This document shows, in pieces, positions 1 to 7,731 of a stretch of DNA of 64,000 nucleotides. Position 1 is the stretch's first letter. Each line of letters opens with the position of its first letter. The position numbers were made by a program, and so were the translations under genes. The DNA comes from Ferruginibacter sp. GTDB taxonomy: Bacteria > Bacteroidota > Bacteroidia > Chitinophagales > Chitinophagaceae. The notes below the pieces were generated by a model that searched no databases, was not told where the DNA came from, and saw nothing but the letters and a program-made list of their open reading frames with translations. The stretch is taken from contig NZ_JAQBNR010000022.1 of the NCBI RefSeq assembly GCF_028288465.1, forward strand, positions 62,001 through 126,000. Direction: 5' to 3'.

Positions 1-293
1 GTATTGGCAGTAATGCCCGTAACCAGGTATGAAAAATCATATTCATTTTTATTTTTTGCAGTGGCATCATCAACAAGAAAAGGAGTTGTTTGCCCCTCTT
101 TGGTTAGCACAACTTTACTAAGGCTAACAACCGAGCTAATATGACCTGTGATGGTGTATTCGCCGCTTGAATTAGCGATACCCTGAGCAACGTTATTAGA
201 AAAAGTAAGTTGAGGATGTGCACTTTGTTTTTTACAGGATACAATAAAAAACAGGGCAAACAAGGCCATTATAAGAAACGATTTAGTTTTCAT
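1..293 (-). CDS. Putative lipoprotein, C-terminus beyond window edge
   Basis: The minus-strand frame opens at the ATG at 293 and stays open to the window edge, so the C-terminal part is missing. The product starts with a basic N-terminus, a hydrophobic stretch and a lipobox ending in IVSC followed by Lys-Lys, the usual form of an exported lipoprotein in Bacteroidota. The remaining roughly 75 residues are polar, with Ser/Thr and beta-strand-like spacing, and match no family I can name. Small cell-surface lipoproteins of this kind are common in the phylum. Function unknown. The lipoprotein call rests on the signal alone. Confidence 0.6.
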   Translation of the reverse strand, partial: MKTKSFLIMALFALFFIVSCKKQSAHPQLTFSNNVAQGIANSSGEYTITGHISSVVSLSKVVLTKEGQTTPFLVDDATAKNKNEYDFSYLVTGITAN

Positions 294-734
294 TTGGTGG
301 GTTTTAGTGATTTAATGGTAGGACTATCTAACAACGACTAATGTTGTATGATATTGTTTTTTTATAAAAAATAACAGGGATAATATTGCCAAGTAGTAAT
401 TGTGCAACTTTTATTATTGGGTATATGAACACTAATACTACAATGCCAGCAGATTCTACATTTATTTTGCCAGGATATATTCGCGAATTGCAAAGGGGAC
501 TAAAATTTCATCCTGTCCCTCTTTATTTCCTCAATTTTCCTAGGTGCTATATAGTTACCAATATTTTTTCGGCTATGTTTCTTTCTCAAATTTGTATGTT
601 TTAAAGCGATTTTTTGTTTGGTAAAATGTTCTCTTAAAAGCCAATTTTGCAAACGAAATTTATCAACACTTAAATCCGAATACTTGTGAAATTTTCCCTG
701 ACTGAAATCTGGATTTTCCAGATAAGTATTTAGT
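294..734. other. No supported gene
   Basis: A/T-rich spacer between the lipoprotein start and the remnant of a YhcG-type gene. The short open frames here have no recognisable domain or convincing start. I see nothing further. Confidence 0.5.
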
Positions 735-925
735 AAGCGAAAATACAGGTTGGCCTCAGCGTAATTAAACCAAATAAAACTAAAATATGCGACCAGGGTC
801 AATTGTCGTGACTGCGTAACGACAATTTGCTCCTCACTGAATTGCTCTGCAAATTGCAGCATTTTGTAAAGCTTTTTTCCTAAAATTCCGTCCGTACTTT
901 TTGACATTTGTGTATCGGTTTGAAA
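735..925 (-). pseudogene. Decayed fragment of a YhcG/DUF1016 nuclease
   Basis: One minus-strand frame reads KMLQFAEQFSEEQIVV and then SRQLT, the typical end of the DUF1016 N-terminal domain. The continuation WSHILVLFGL, expected directly after RQLT, is found in the neighbouring frame, so there is a one-base frameshift near 795. After that the similarity fades and the C-terminal PD-(D/E)XK nuclease domain is absent. The family (YhcG, about 330-370 residues) is linked to DNA recombination and phage defence. Two full-length relatives lie at 43765-44778 and 51396-52520. This copy cannot make an active protein. The ends given are approximate. Confidence 0.6.
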
Positions 926-2293
926 ACCGATGCTCATTCCAGAGGGCCACCGAACCATGCAGGGTTCCGCCAGCTGGCATTTTATATTGCAAATCCATAC
1001 CTGTTTTACTAACCAACATTGATGCAATCCTTTTTAGGATTTAACCCATCAGTTGCTGTTTCTTAAGTTTACAATCATGGTTGAACGTGCAATACCATGC
1101 TAGCAATACCGCCCGCAATTGCCAATACAAAAACCAGCCGGCAGCAACACATAAACTACCCGCTGTCCAAGCGATCCCCGGAGGTTTTGTACTCCTCCAT
1201 TTTTATAGGGGTTTTTCAATGTAACAAGTTGTGGCAGCAAAAACAATCAGGCGGGGCTGACCGAAATTTTGACGCCGGTTATGGAGGAACTTCGGTTAAT
1301 GTGCAGCAGCCGCTGTATATCAACGCTGTCATCACTGTTTGCTGCAGGTTTGGTTTGCTTGACGGTGCAGTGGTTTCCGGTGCAGGCTTTCAGGCTGTTG
1401 TTGCCGGCGCTTCTTGGTCAAAGTTAAAAGCAGGTTGTTTATACTTGTTGATCAAAACGGTTGGTTGCTAGGTTTTCCGTACAACAAATGTTGTACACGG
1501 TTCAGGCAATAGATAACGTTGGTGATAACAGTGTTATGGTCTAAATGTAATACTCCCTTTTGATAAAAGAAATACGAGATAAAGAAATATTTAAGGACAA
1601 AAACACAGGTGTTTATATTTGCGGCAGGATAGCCTATGCTCGCGTTCATCAATTGCTACGTCCCGCCCTGCCAACCCTGCCTGATACGGGCCTTCTTTTG
1701 GTCTGCTTCGAGACTGCTTCGACACTCCTTCGCTAAATACCGAACAGGTATACAAGAATAGTAAAAGAAATAGCGAAGCAAAAATTCAGTAGCCAACTTG
1801 CACCTGCGCTTCATAAGTATGGCAGGGTGTGTAACGGCGTACAAAAATGTGCATCGGCCTTCAATTTTGTACAACCTAAAGTAGCAGGCAGCGGACCCCG
1901 TAAAAAATACGTAGCGGCTGCGGCCAAAGTTTTTGCTCCTTCGTCTGCAGCCATTGTTCACGGTTATTACTTCCAAAAACGTCCTCCATATCCGTTGCGT
2001 TAGCCGTGAACGTTGTTTACTACGAAGTGACGAGTGTGATTAATCCTGCGCAACATCCTCGGCCATTCTGCAAAAGCCAACGAGGGATATTGCTGGAAAA
2101 GATCTTATAAATGGAAGCCGCTAACTTTAATTTGATCAAAGAGTACACCGCCGTAAAAAAGTGTTTCATCGTCACGGTGCGTGGCAAAAAACAAATCAAA
2201 TCGAATCACCTGTTGGGCATGCCACGCACGATAGCGAAGGCAAAGCTTTAGCTGCACCGGTTTGGAATATGCAACCTTCAATAATTGTAATGA
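926..2293. other. Long non-coding or decayed stretch
   Basis: About 1.4 kb without a supportable gene. Open frames of 60-125 residues exist on both strands but show low-complexity or Cys/Val-rich composition, no domain, and no good start site. Structures seen are a 13-bp palindrome near 1525 (ATAACACTGTTAT) and a 10-bp inverted repeat, GTGCGTGGCA at 2177-2186 and its complement at 2220-2229, with a 33-nt spacer. It may be debris from earlier insertions. Confidence 0.45.
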
Positions 2294-2584
2294 TCAGGAT
2301 TTAGAAGCAGCAGGTGGTAGCAATACTGCCTGTGGTGCAATATTTTTAACAGGTGTTGTTGTTTTTAAATAAGCAAAAATTGCTTTCAGTTCATCATCAC
2401 TCATTTTGATTGCAGGCATCATTGACATAGGCGGCATGAGTGGCCTCGTGTTGTCAAGCCCCATCCATTTGCGTTCGTGCAGGGCTTTTATAAACTGCTC
2501 TTCCTTCCAGCTGCCGATACCCGATGCGTCGGAAGTAAGATTTACGGCATAAGTTGTACCCCATGGTAAACGGGCGGGAAACAT
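2294..2584 (-). pseudogene. C-terminal fragment of a c-type cytochrome
   Basis: The 96-residue product resembles the C-terminal half of a mono- or dihaem cytochrome c. It has a WG-T-YAVNLT stretch, a PLMPPM segment that would supply the axial Met ligand, and the closing helix DDELKAIFAYLKTT before a Pro/Ala-rich tail. The CXXCH haem-attachment motif that should lie upstream is absent, and the frame simply begins at an ATG next to unrelated A/T-rich DNA. It therefore appears to be a truncated remnant with no haem. It may once have belonged with the haem-binding protein at 7145. Remnant status is likely; the exact parent family is inference. Confidence 0.6.
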
Positions 2585-2728
2585 TTATTTAGAAAGATAA
2601 CATTTTTTTTATTGGAAACGACACAGAAAAGTGTAGAGCTAATAATGCCCTATATCAGGCACTTCCTGATTGCTGCCATTATCAAAGAAAACAAGCTTAA
2701 TTCTTTCATCATCATAAAATAAAAAAAA

Positions 2729-3070
2729 ATGAAAAAAGTAATCATTCTCTTAATTGCAATAACCACAGCGTTTGCTGGTTTTGCACAAACAGGTAAAAAT
2801 AACATGCCTGCAAAAAAAGCAGCCGTGGCGCAACAGGCAAAATACACCTGTCCCATGCACCCGAATGTAACAAGCGACAAGCCAGGCAAATGTTCTGAAT
2901 GCGGTATGGATTTAACCAAATCGAAAAAGGAGCAAATGAAAATGGAAGTAATGAAAATGTACTCCTGTCCAATGCACCCGGATGTTACCAGCGACAAGGC
3001 GGGCAAATGTTCACAATGCAATATGGACATGACAGAAGTAACGAAGAAATCTAAAATGAAAAAAGGCTAA
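2729..3070 (+). CDS. Secreted protein with two heavy-metal-binding (CPMHP) repeats
   Basis: A 113-residue protein with a clear signal peptide ending near FAGFAQ. Two copies of the heavy-metal-binding domain follow, at about residues 38-62 and 77-101. Each carries the pattern Y-(T/S)-C-P-M-H-P then 12 residues, C-(S)-(E/Q)-C-x-M-D, which in CopA- and CusB-type proteins is thought to bind copper or related soft metals through Cys, Met and His. The tail is Lys/Met-rich. It is probably periplasmic and buffers or presents metal. It opens the metal block: an HMA protein lies downstream and the multicopper oxidase at 7732 carries the same repeat. The metal is not proven; copper or silver is my guess from context. 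Confidence 0.8.
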   Translation: MKKVIILLIAITTAFAGFAQTGKNNMPAKKAAVAQQAKYTCPMHPNVTSDKPGKCSECGMDLTKSKKEQMKMEVMKMYSCPMHPDVTSDKAGKCSQCNMDMTEVTKKSKMKKG

Positions 3071-3079
3071 TCGGCAGGA

Positions 3080-3118
3080 GCATTGGAGAAATACTTTATT
3101 TCTTCAATGCGCTTTTAA
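3080..3118 (+). terminator. Hairpin terminator after the metal-binding gene
   Basis: A 14-bp stem with one G-T pair (3080-3093 with 3097-3110) and a 3-nt CTT loop, followed by GCTTTTAAAA. It lies 10 nt after the stop codon. The weak T-run is imperfect but the long stem supports termination. Confidence 0.6.
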
Positions 3119-3189
3119 AAATTAGAAACAACCCAAAATTGTATAAATCGCTGCCACGATTCTATAAGAGGTTAGGCATAATGTGATGG

Positions 3190-3197
3190 TAACTTTG
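3190..3197 (+). promoter_or_regulatory. Candidate Bacteroidota -7 element
   Basis: TAACTTTG exactly matches the TAnnTTTG -7 consensus of Bacteroidota primary-sigma promoters and lies 21 nt before the ATG at 3218. No clear -33 TTTG was found at the right spacing. Confidence 0.45.
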
Positions 3198-3217
3198 TAG
3201 TACAAAAATAAAATACT

Positions 3218-3958
3218 ATGACACATACATATAAAGTTAGCGGAATGACATGTGGAGGTTGCCAGGCAAAAGTGCAGGGATTATTATCCAAAGTTCCTGG
3301 TGCAAAGAATGTAGCAATTAATTTGGCAAAAGGAGAAGCAATAATTGAAATGGATAAACATATTGCAACCGGTGAATTGAAAGAAGCACTAATTGATTAT
3401 CCAAAATATCAGTTATCAGAAACCAATCATCAGCTACATATTGTTGCTCCTGTTATTGCGGAAGAAGAAGCAAAATCATGGATAGAAACTTACAAGCCTA
3501 TCTTGCTGATATTTGGATACATTATTGGCATTACACTGCTGGTTGAGTATATACACGGGGAATTTTTCTGGATGCGGTGGATGAGTCATTTTATGGCTGG
3601 CTTCTTCCTGGTATTTTCCTTTTTCAAATTATTGAATCTAAAAGGGTTTGCAGAAAGTTACAGCATGTATGATATTGTGGCAAAAAAATGGAGCGGCTGG
3701 GGCTATGTATATGCTTTTGCAGAACTGGCATTGGGTATTGCCTTTCTTACCGGGTTCAGCCCCATCCTAACGAATATTGTTACCTTTGTGGTAATGACTG
3801 TTAGTATTATCGGTGTTCTGCAAAGTGTGGCTAATAAACGTAAAATAAAATGCGCCTGTTTGGGTGCAGTGTTTAATTTGCCCATGAGTACCATCACCAT
3901 TATTGAAGATGCGTTGATGATAGGGATGAGTGCTATTATGCTAATAAAGATGTTATAA
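3218..3958 (+). CDS. HMA domain fused to a MauE/DoxX-like membrane protein
   Basis: The 246-residue protein starts with a heavy-metal-associated domain (residues 1-70) carrying GMTCGGC, the CXXC metal site of copper chaperones and P-type ATPases. The rest (about 90-246) has four or five hydrophobic segments of the MauE/DoxX type, with a KCACLG motif between the last two. This arrangement is known in Bacteroidota but its reaction is not established. It may move metal or electrons, or redox-couple at the inner membrane. A candidate promoter sits just upstream. A tiny open frame overlaps the stop codon (TAATG). Confident on domains, not on substrate. Confidence 0.8.
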   Translation: MTHTYKVSGMTCGGCQAKVQGLLSKVPGAKNVAINLAKGEAIIEMDKHIATGELKEALIDYPKYQLSETNHQLHIVAPVIAEEEAKSWIETYKPILLIFGYIIGITLLVEYIHGEFFWMRWMSHFMAGFFLVFSFFKLLNLKGFAESYSMYDIVAKKWSGWGYVYAFAELALGIAFLTGFSPILTNIVTFVVMTVSIIGVLQSVANKRKIKCACLGAVFNLPMSTITIIEDALMIGMSAIMLIKML

Positions 3959-4041
3959 TGACTGCAATAAAATCAATAGGGCAATTTTTCTGGCGAATCT
4001 TCAAAGCAATTTTTGTAAGAAAAAAAGATTGCTGTAAATGA
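3958..4041 (+). CDS. Possible 27-residue basic peptide with CC tail
   Basis: The frame starts at an ATG overlapping the stop of the HMA-MauE gene by one base (TAATG), the usual sign of translational coupling. It encodes 27 residues: a short amphipathic stretch rich in Phe, Trp, Ile and Lys, ending RKKDCCK. The vicinal cysteines next to a metal-binding gene could bind metal. The peptide is too short to assign by domain. It could be chance. Conservation in related islands would be the deciding evidence. Confidence 0.3.
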   Translation: MTAIKSIGQFFWRIFKAIFVRKKDCCK

Positions 4042-4066
4042 TGTATTTTGCTGTTTCAATACAAGT

Positions 4067-5314
4067 ATGAACAGCAATCTCTCCCAAATCATCCTTCAAT
4101 ACAAAGAAGATAAACAATCTGTTTTCAATACATGGTTTATCAATAATGAAGAACGCCTGAAAGCATTCCGTTCAATTCGAAGGGGTGTAATGCAGGTGAT
4201 TGATGACATTAAGAATAAAAAATTTCCGAATGATTTCAAAGGTTCTTCATTAGAATTTGTGCTTACTTGCATAACGGAGCAAAAGCAGGTTTTTGAAGGT
4301 GCTTCACACCCATTTTATTGGAAACCCAAATTAAGGATACCGGATATTTATGAGAATGAAAATAACAAACAAGCTTTTGGACAATTTCTCGAAAACTGTC
4401 TCAATGCAAAAACAGAAGAACAGATAATCAAAGAAATCATAAGGCTAGATAGTTTAAAAATTAAAGGGCTTGGCCCTTCGGTAGCCAGTATTTTATATTT
4501 TTTGCATCCTACCATTATTCCTCCTTTCAACACAGCAATTATCAACGGCTTTAATTTTCTATTCAAAGACAAAAAGAAGCTTGGTAGCTGGAGTGAATAC
4601 TTAAAGTTAAGGGAGGTAATGATTGATACCAATAATCAACACCGTTCTGTATTATCATCAGACCTGGGAGCAATAGCGGGGCTATTGTTTGAAATTGGAA
4701 CACAGAAACTGGTTTTAGGCAGTGATGTATATTTATCAGAACCGGAACGTAAAAAATTAGAAAAATTAATAGAGAAACGACAGCAGGATGTGCAACAGGA
4801 AAAAGAAGAAGAGAACCTGCATACCGAAATGCAATATCATTTATTGAAGATAGGTAGTGCTTTAGGCTATGATGTTATCGCTGCATCCAACGACCGTTCA
4901 AGGTCGCATTGCGGTAATAACTTTTCGTTTATGAGTTTGCAGCAATTCCCTGAAATTAATTTGGACAAAGAAACGCTGAACACTGTAAAATTGATTGATG
5001 TTTTGTGGTTTCAAAAAAATACCAATAATGTGATTGCCGCCTTTGAAGTGGAAAAAAGTACGAGTATCTATTCAGGCATTTTGCGGCTGACAGATTTGAG
5101 TTATTCTATTGCAGATGGTGATGAAGTGTTTTATTTGATAGTCCCTGATAAAAGAGAAAAAGATGTATGTCTGCAATTATGCCGCCCTGCGATTAAGCAA
5201 AATAATGTAGTTATCAAATACATCCTGTTTTCAGAACTTCGCAGCAATTGTGATGCTCTGTGCAAATTTGGCGAAAGTCATCATATTATGGAGAAGATTG
5301 CTAAAGCGGTATAA
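4067..5314 (+). CDS. HhH-containing PD-(D/E)XK nuclease-like protein
   Basis: A 415-residue soluble protein with no signal peptide. The middle (about residues 130-170) contains [17 protein letters not shown], a helix-hairpin-helix of the kind seen in HhH-GPD DNA glycosylases, but the catalytic Asp position reads PPFNTAI, so glycosylase activity is unlikely. After a Glu/Lys/Gln coiled stretch (about 230-255) comes a nuclease-like core: a Glu in [13 protein letters not shown]311 in LIDVLWF, and E327-V-E329-K330. This is close to the D...ExK or ExE arrangement of restriction-type nucleases. It sits alone in a metal-resistance block with no methylase beside it. It may be a DNA-repair or defence nuclease. 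Function is inference. Confidence 0.6.
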   Translation: MNSNLSQIILQYKEDKQSVFNTWFINNEERLKAFRSIRRGVMQVIDDIKNKKFPNDFKGSSLEFVLTCITEQKQVFEGASHPFYWKPKLRIPDIYENENNKQAFGQFLENCLNAKTEEQIIKEIIRLDSLKIKGLGPSVASILYFLHPTIIPPFNTAIINGFNFLFKDKKKLGSWSEYLKLREVMIDTNNQHRSVLSSDLGAIAGLLFEIGTQKLVLGSDVYLSEPERKKLEKLIEKRQQDVQQEKEEENLHTEMQYHLLKIGSALGYDVIAASNDRSRSHCGNNFSFMSLQQFPEINLDKETLNTVKLIDVLWFQKNTNNVIAAFEVEKSTSIYSGILRLTDLSYSIADGDEVFYLIVPDKREKDVCLQLCRPAIKQNNVVIKYILFSELRSNCDALCKFGESHHIMEKIAKAV

Positions 5315-5433
5315 AAGCCATAATTCTATAACTATTTTCCATAATTGTGTAACTCCTAAATCATCCTGCTGGTTTACCTTTAGGTTCGGGAATAGGTGAT
5401 TTTCCAAAAATTATCTTATTTTTATCTTCGGTA

Positions 5434-5898
5434 ATGAAAAGAAACATATCCATACAATTCAAAGCTGCTTTCCTGCTGATAGTATTCGGGTTGAATACTA
5501 TGGTAGGTTTTGCCTGTGCTATGGGTGCAGATATGGGATTTAATGCAACTCATCATCACGATGAAGAAGCGACAGAGATTCATGAACATGCAGATGGTGT
5601 TAAACATGACCATCATAAACAGGCTGCAAAACATGAGCATGAAGAAAACAAGCCTGAAAAGAAAGAAAAAAAAGGCTGTTGCAATGATGATGTACAAAAA
5701 TTTCAGCGTTTAGACAAAGCCCTGAATCAAAGTGCAAAAACAGTTATTGATGCACCTGTGTGTGCCGCCATCATCAGCAATTTCTTAGGCATAGATGTCT
5801 ATAATTTATCAAAGACTTACCCCCCAAAATATAGAGCCAGGTTTTTTTATCCCCCTCCCCCCGACATTCGCATAGCAATCCAGAGTTTTCAAATATGA
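5434..5898 (+). CDS. HYC_CC_PP family His-rich exported protein
   Basis: A 154-residue protein with an N-terminal signal or anchor (residues 8-28) and a long His/Glu/Lys-rich segment (about 38-78) containing HHHDEE, KHDHHKQ and KHEHEE. A KKGCCNDD motif and a C-terminal tail with PPPPDIRIAIQSF follow. His run, CC pair and PP tail are the marks of the HYC_CC_PP family of Bacteroidota, usually found beside copper or silver efflux genes. It is likely periplasmic and binds divalent metal through the His region. The biochemical role is not established. It leads the group that continues with two DUF3347 proteins. Confidence 0.8.
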   Translation: MKRNISIQFKAAFLLIVFGLNTMVGFACAMGADMGFNATHHHDEEATEIHEHADGVKHDHHKQAAKHEHEENKPEKKEKKGCCNDDVQKFQRLDKALNQSAKTVIDAPVCAAIISNFLGIDVYNLSKTYPPKYRARFFYPPPPDIRIAIQSFQI

Positions 5899-5900
5899 TT

Positions 5901-5965
5901 TGATTTAATGTTTTAGGCATGAGGTATCCTCATGCCCGTAATTATTTTGTTTAAACATTAAATCA
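5901..5965. repeat. Nested inverted repeat between HYC_CC_PP and DUF3347 genes
   Basis: Outer arms of 13 bp, TGATTTAATGTTT (5901-5913) and AAACATTAAATCA (5953-5965), flank an inner perfect hairpin, GGCATGAGG-TAT-CCTCATGCC (5916-5936). The right outer arm ends 7 nt before the ATG at 5973, so its pairing state could affect translation of the next gene. The inner stem has no T-run, so it is not a standard terminator. Confidence 0.6.
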
Positions 5966-5972
5966 GATTAAA

Positions 5973-6449
5973 ATGAAAAAGATATTTTTTATAGTTGCAT
6001 TATTTGCAACTGTATTTATACAACATAGCTTTGCCCAGGATAACACCAGGATACAGCCTTCACAATTACTCACTTCCTACTACAATTTAAAAGATGCATT
6101 GGTTAGCAGCAATGCAAATGCTGCTGCTACAAGTTCAGCAGAAATTGTTAAAGCAATAAATGGTATTGATAAAGAAACAATAAAAGACGAGCCCCGTAAT
6201 GCTTTATTAAGCGATGCAACTGCAATTTCGCAGACTAAAGACCTTAAGGTACAAAGGGAAAAGTTTGCAACTTTATCAACCAATATGTTTGCCTTAGCCA
6301 AAACGGTAAAGCTCTCCACAGAACCCGTTTACCAACAATATTGCCCAATGAAAAAAGCATCATGGCTTAGTAGTAGTAGTAAGGTAATCAAAAACCCTTA
6401 TTACGGCAGTGCTATGCTTACCTGCGGCAGCGTTAAAGAAACATTATAA
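5973..6449 (+). CDS. DUF3347 periplasmic protein
   Basis: The 158-residue product has a signal peptide (cut near HSFAQ) followed by one DUF3347 domain. Marks of the family are SYYNLKDALV near the start of the domain, a region REKFATLSTNMFALAK, then VYQQYCPM, a Trp-containing turn, IKNPYYG and the closing LTCG-VKETL. DUF3347 domains are common at the end of CusB-type adaptors and in stand-alone periplasmic proteins of Bacteroidota copper islands. The Cys-Pro-Met and the last Cys suggest copper binding, but this is inference. The next gene is a lipoprotein paralogue, so this pair probably arose by duplication. Confidence 0.8.
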   Translation: MKKIFFIVALFATVFIQHSFAQDNTRIQPSQLLTSYYNLKDALVSSNANAAATSSAEIVKAINGIDKETIKDEPRNALLSDATAISQTKDLKVQREKFATLSTNMFALAKTVKLSTEPVYQQYCPMKKASWLSSSSKVIKNPYYGSAMLTCGSVKETL

Positions 6450-6533
6450 CAAAAAACTATGCCTTCCCCTGCTTTTTCTTTACAGGAAGCCGGGTGAGGT
6501 TATTTGCATTATAACGAACTAAAAATAAGAAAA

Positions 6534-7142
6534 ATGAAAAGTATAATAATCAGCTTGGCTATTGCAGCCATTACATTTACTGCATGCAATAGCAGTACCG
6601 ATAAAGCAACTGAAAACAAAAGCAGCGGAACAGATACGGCCAAGGTAAAGCCACAAACTGATATTGCAACAGCAACGCCACCACCAGTTGCAGAAACAAA
6701 AGCAGCAGTTTCTATTAAAGAAATTGTAACGGCATATTTACAATTAAAGAATGCTTTTACAAAAGACAATAGTACCGATGCTGCAACAGCAGGGACATCT
6801 TTAGAAACTGCATTTAAAACTTTTGATAAGACAGCTCTTTCAACCGACCAAAAGAAAACATTTGAAGATGTGGAAGATGATGCAAGAGAACATGCAGAGC
6901 ATATTGAGAAAAATGGCGGAAACATTGCACATCAACGGGAGCATTTTGTAATGCTGAGTAAAGACATGGCAGACCTTGTTAAAACATTTGGTAATGGTGG
7001 GCAAACACTCTATAAAGATTTTTGCCCAATGGCAAATGATGGTAAAGGGGCTATATGGATAAGCGAAGTGAAAGAAATTAAAAATCCATACTTAGGTAGC
7101 AAAATGCCAACCTGCGGCACCATGAAAGAAGAAATAAAATAA
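6534..7142 (+). CDS. DUF3347 lipoprotein
   Basis: I take the ATG at 6534 because the upstream in-frame start adds only a polar decapeptide before the signal. The product (202 residues) has a lipoprotein signal ending TFTACNSS, a Thr/Pro-rich linker (about 20-60) and a DUF3347 domain with TAYLQLKNAF, a His-rich turn (EHAEHIEK), LYKDFCPM, a Trp-containing turn, IKNPYLGSKM and TCGTMKEE. It is paralogous to the preceding gene and is likely anchored in a membrane facing the periplasm. Two bases separate its stop codon from the next start, so the two are likely co-transcribed. Confidence 0.8.
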   Translation: MKSIIISLAIAAITFTACNSSTDKATENKSSGTDTAKVKPQTDIATATPPPVAETKAAVSIKEIVTAYLQLKNAFTKDNSTDAATAGTSLETAFKTFDKTALSTDQKKTFEDVEDDAREHAEHIEKNGGNIAHQREHFVMLSKDMADLVKTFGNGGQTLYKDFCPMANDGKGAIWISEVKEIKNPYLGSKMPTCGTMKEEIK

Positions 7143-7144
7143 TC

Positions 7145-7612
7145 ATGCGCCGAACCGTAAAGATAATATTGCTTGTACTTCTTGTAGTATTCATTGCCAT
7201 TCAATTTATACGACCAGCAAGGAATGTAAGCAATCAGGTATTGCCAAATGATATTTCAAAACTGGTGAGGGTTCCTGATAGTGTGCAGGTGTTTTTAAGG
7301 CATGCTTGCTATGATTGTCATAGCAATAACACTAACTATCCCTGGTATGTAAATATTCAACCGATGGGATGGTTAATGGCTAATCATATTAGAGAGGGTA
7401 AATCAGTGTTGAACTTTAGTGAGTTTGGTAATTATTCGACAAGAAAACAATTAAGCAAATTGACGGGAATTGCAAACAGTATTAAGGATAATGCTATGCC
7501 TTTATCATCTTACAAATGGATGCACAAAAATGCCCGGATTGGCAAAGATGAAAAAGCTATTATTATCAATTGGGTTGAGCAATCAAAAGACAGCCTTTCG
7601 GCTAAAAATTAA
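7145..7612 (+). CDS. Haem-binding domain protein (single CXXCH)
   Basis: A 155-residue protein with one N-terminal hydrophobic segment (residues 5-23), then a haem-binding domain. The haem motif is ACYDCHSN near residue 56. Family marks follow: YPWYVNIQPMGWLM, HIREGKSVLNFSEF and a late MPLSSYKWMHK, whose Met could be the axial ligand. These proteins are membrane-anchored c-type cytochromes facing the periplasm. In this context it may pass electrons to or from the multicopper oxidase. It begins 2 nt after the DUF3347 lipoprotein. Domain call is firm; partner is inference. Confidence 0.8.
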   Translation: MRRTVKIILLVLLVVFIAIQFIRPARNVSNQVLPNDISKLVRVPDSVQVFLRHACYDCHSNNTNYPWYVNIQPMGWLMANHIREGKSVLNFSEFGNYSTRKQLSKLTGIANSIKDNAMPLSSYKWMHKNARIGKDEKAIIINWVEQSKDSLSAKN

Positions 7613-7615
7613 AAA

Positions 7616-7711
7616 ATGAAAAAAACACCAAAAGGTGTAACCACCTCAGTATTAAAAAAAGTGAAAGGCGTATGGAAGATTATAATTAGCCACAACTCAT
7701 CAAGAAAATAG
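7616..7711 (+). CDS. Possible 31-residue basic peptide
   Basis: A short frame starting 3 nt after the haem-binding gene encodes 31 residues, very basic (nine Lys/Arg) and with no acidic residue. It has no recognisable domain. It could be a leader peptide for the oxidase gene 20 nt downstream, or chance in A-rich DNA. Weakly supported. Confidence 0.2.
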   Translation: MKKTPKGVTTSVLKKVKGVWKIIISHNSSRK

Positions 7712-7731
7712 GTGTAATAAAAATTAGTAAA

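Noticed and set aside
386..604. Open frame of 72 codons near the left edge
   Set aside because: Asn/Thr-rich chance frame with no domain; it runs across spacer DNA.
1097..1652. Open frames of 124 and 66 codons in the left spacer
   Set aside because: Low-complexity composition, no domain, and poor starts. Likely chance.
2177..2229. 10-bp inverted repeat with 33-nt spacer as a terminator or operator
   Set aside because: No T-run and no gene close enough to be controlled, so I only noted it in the spacer entry.
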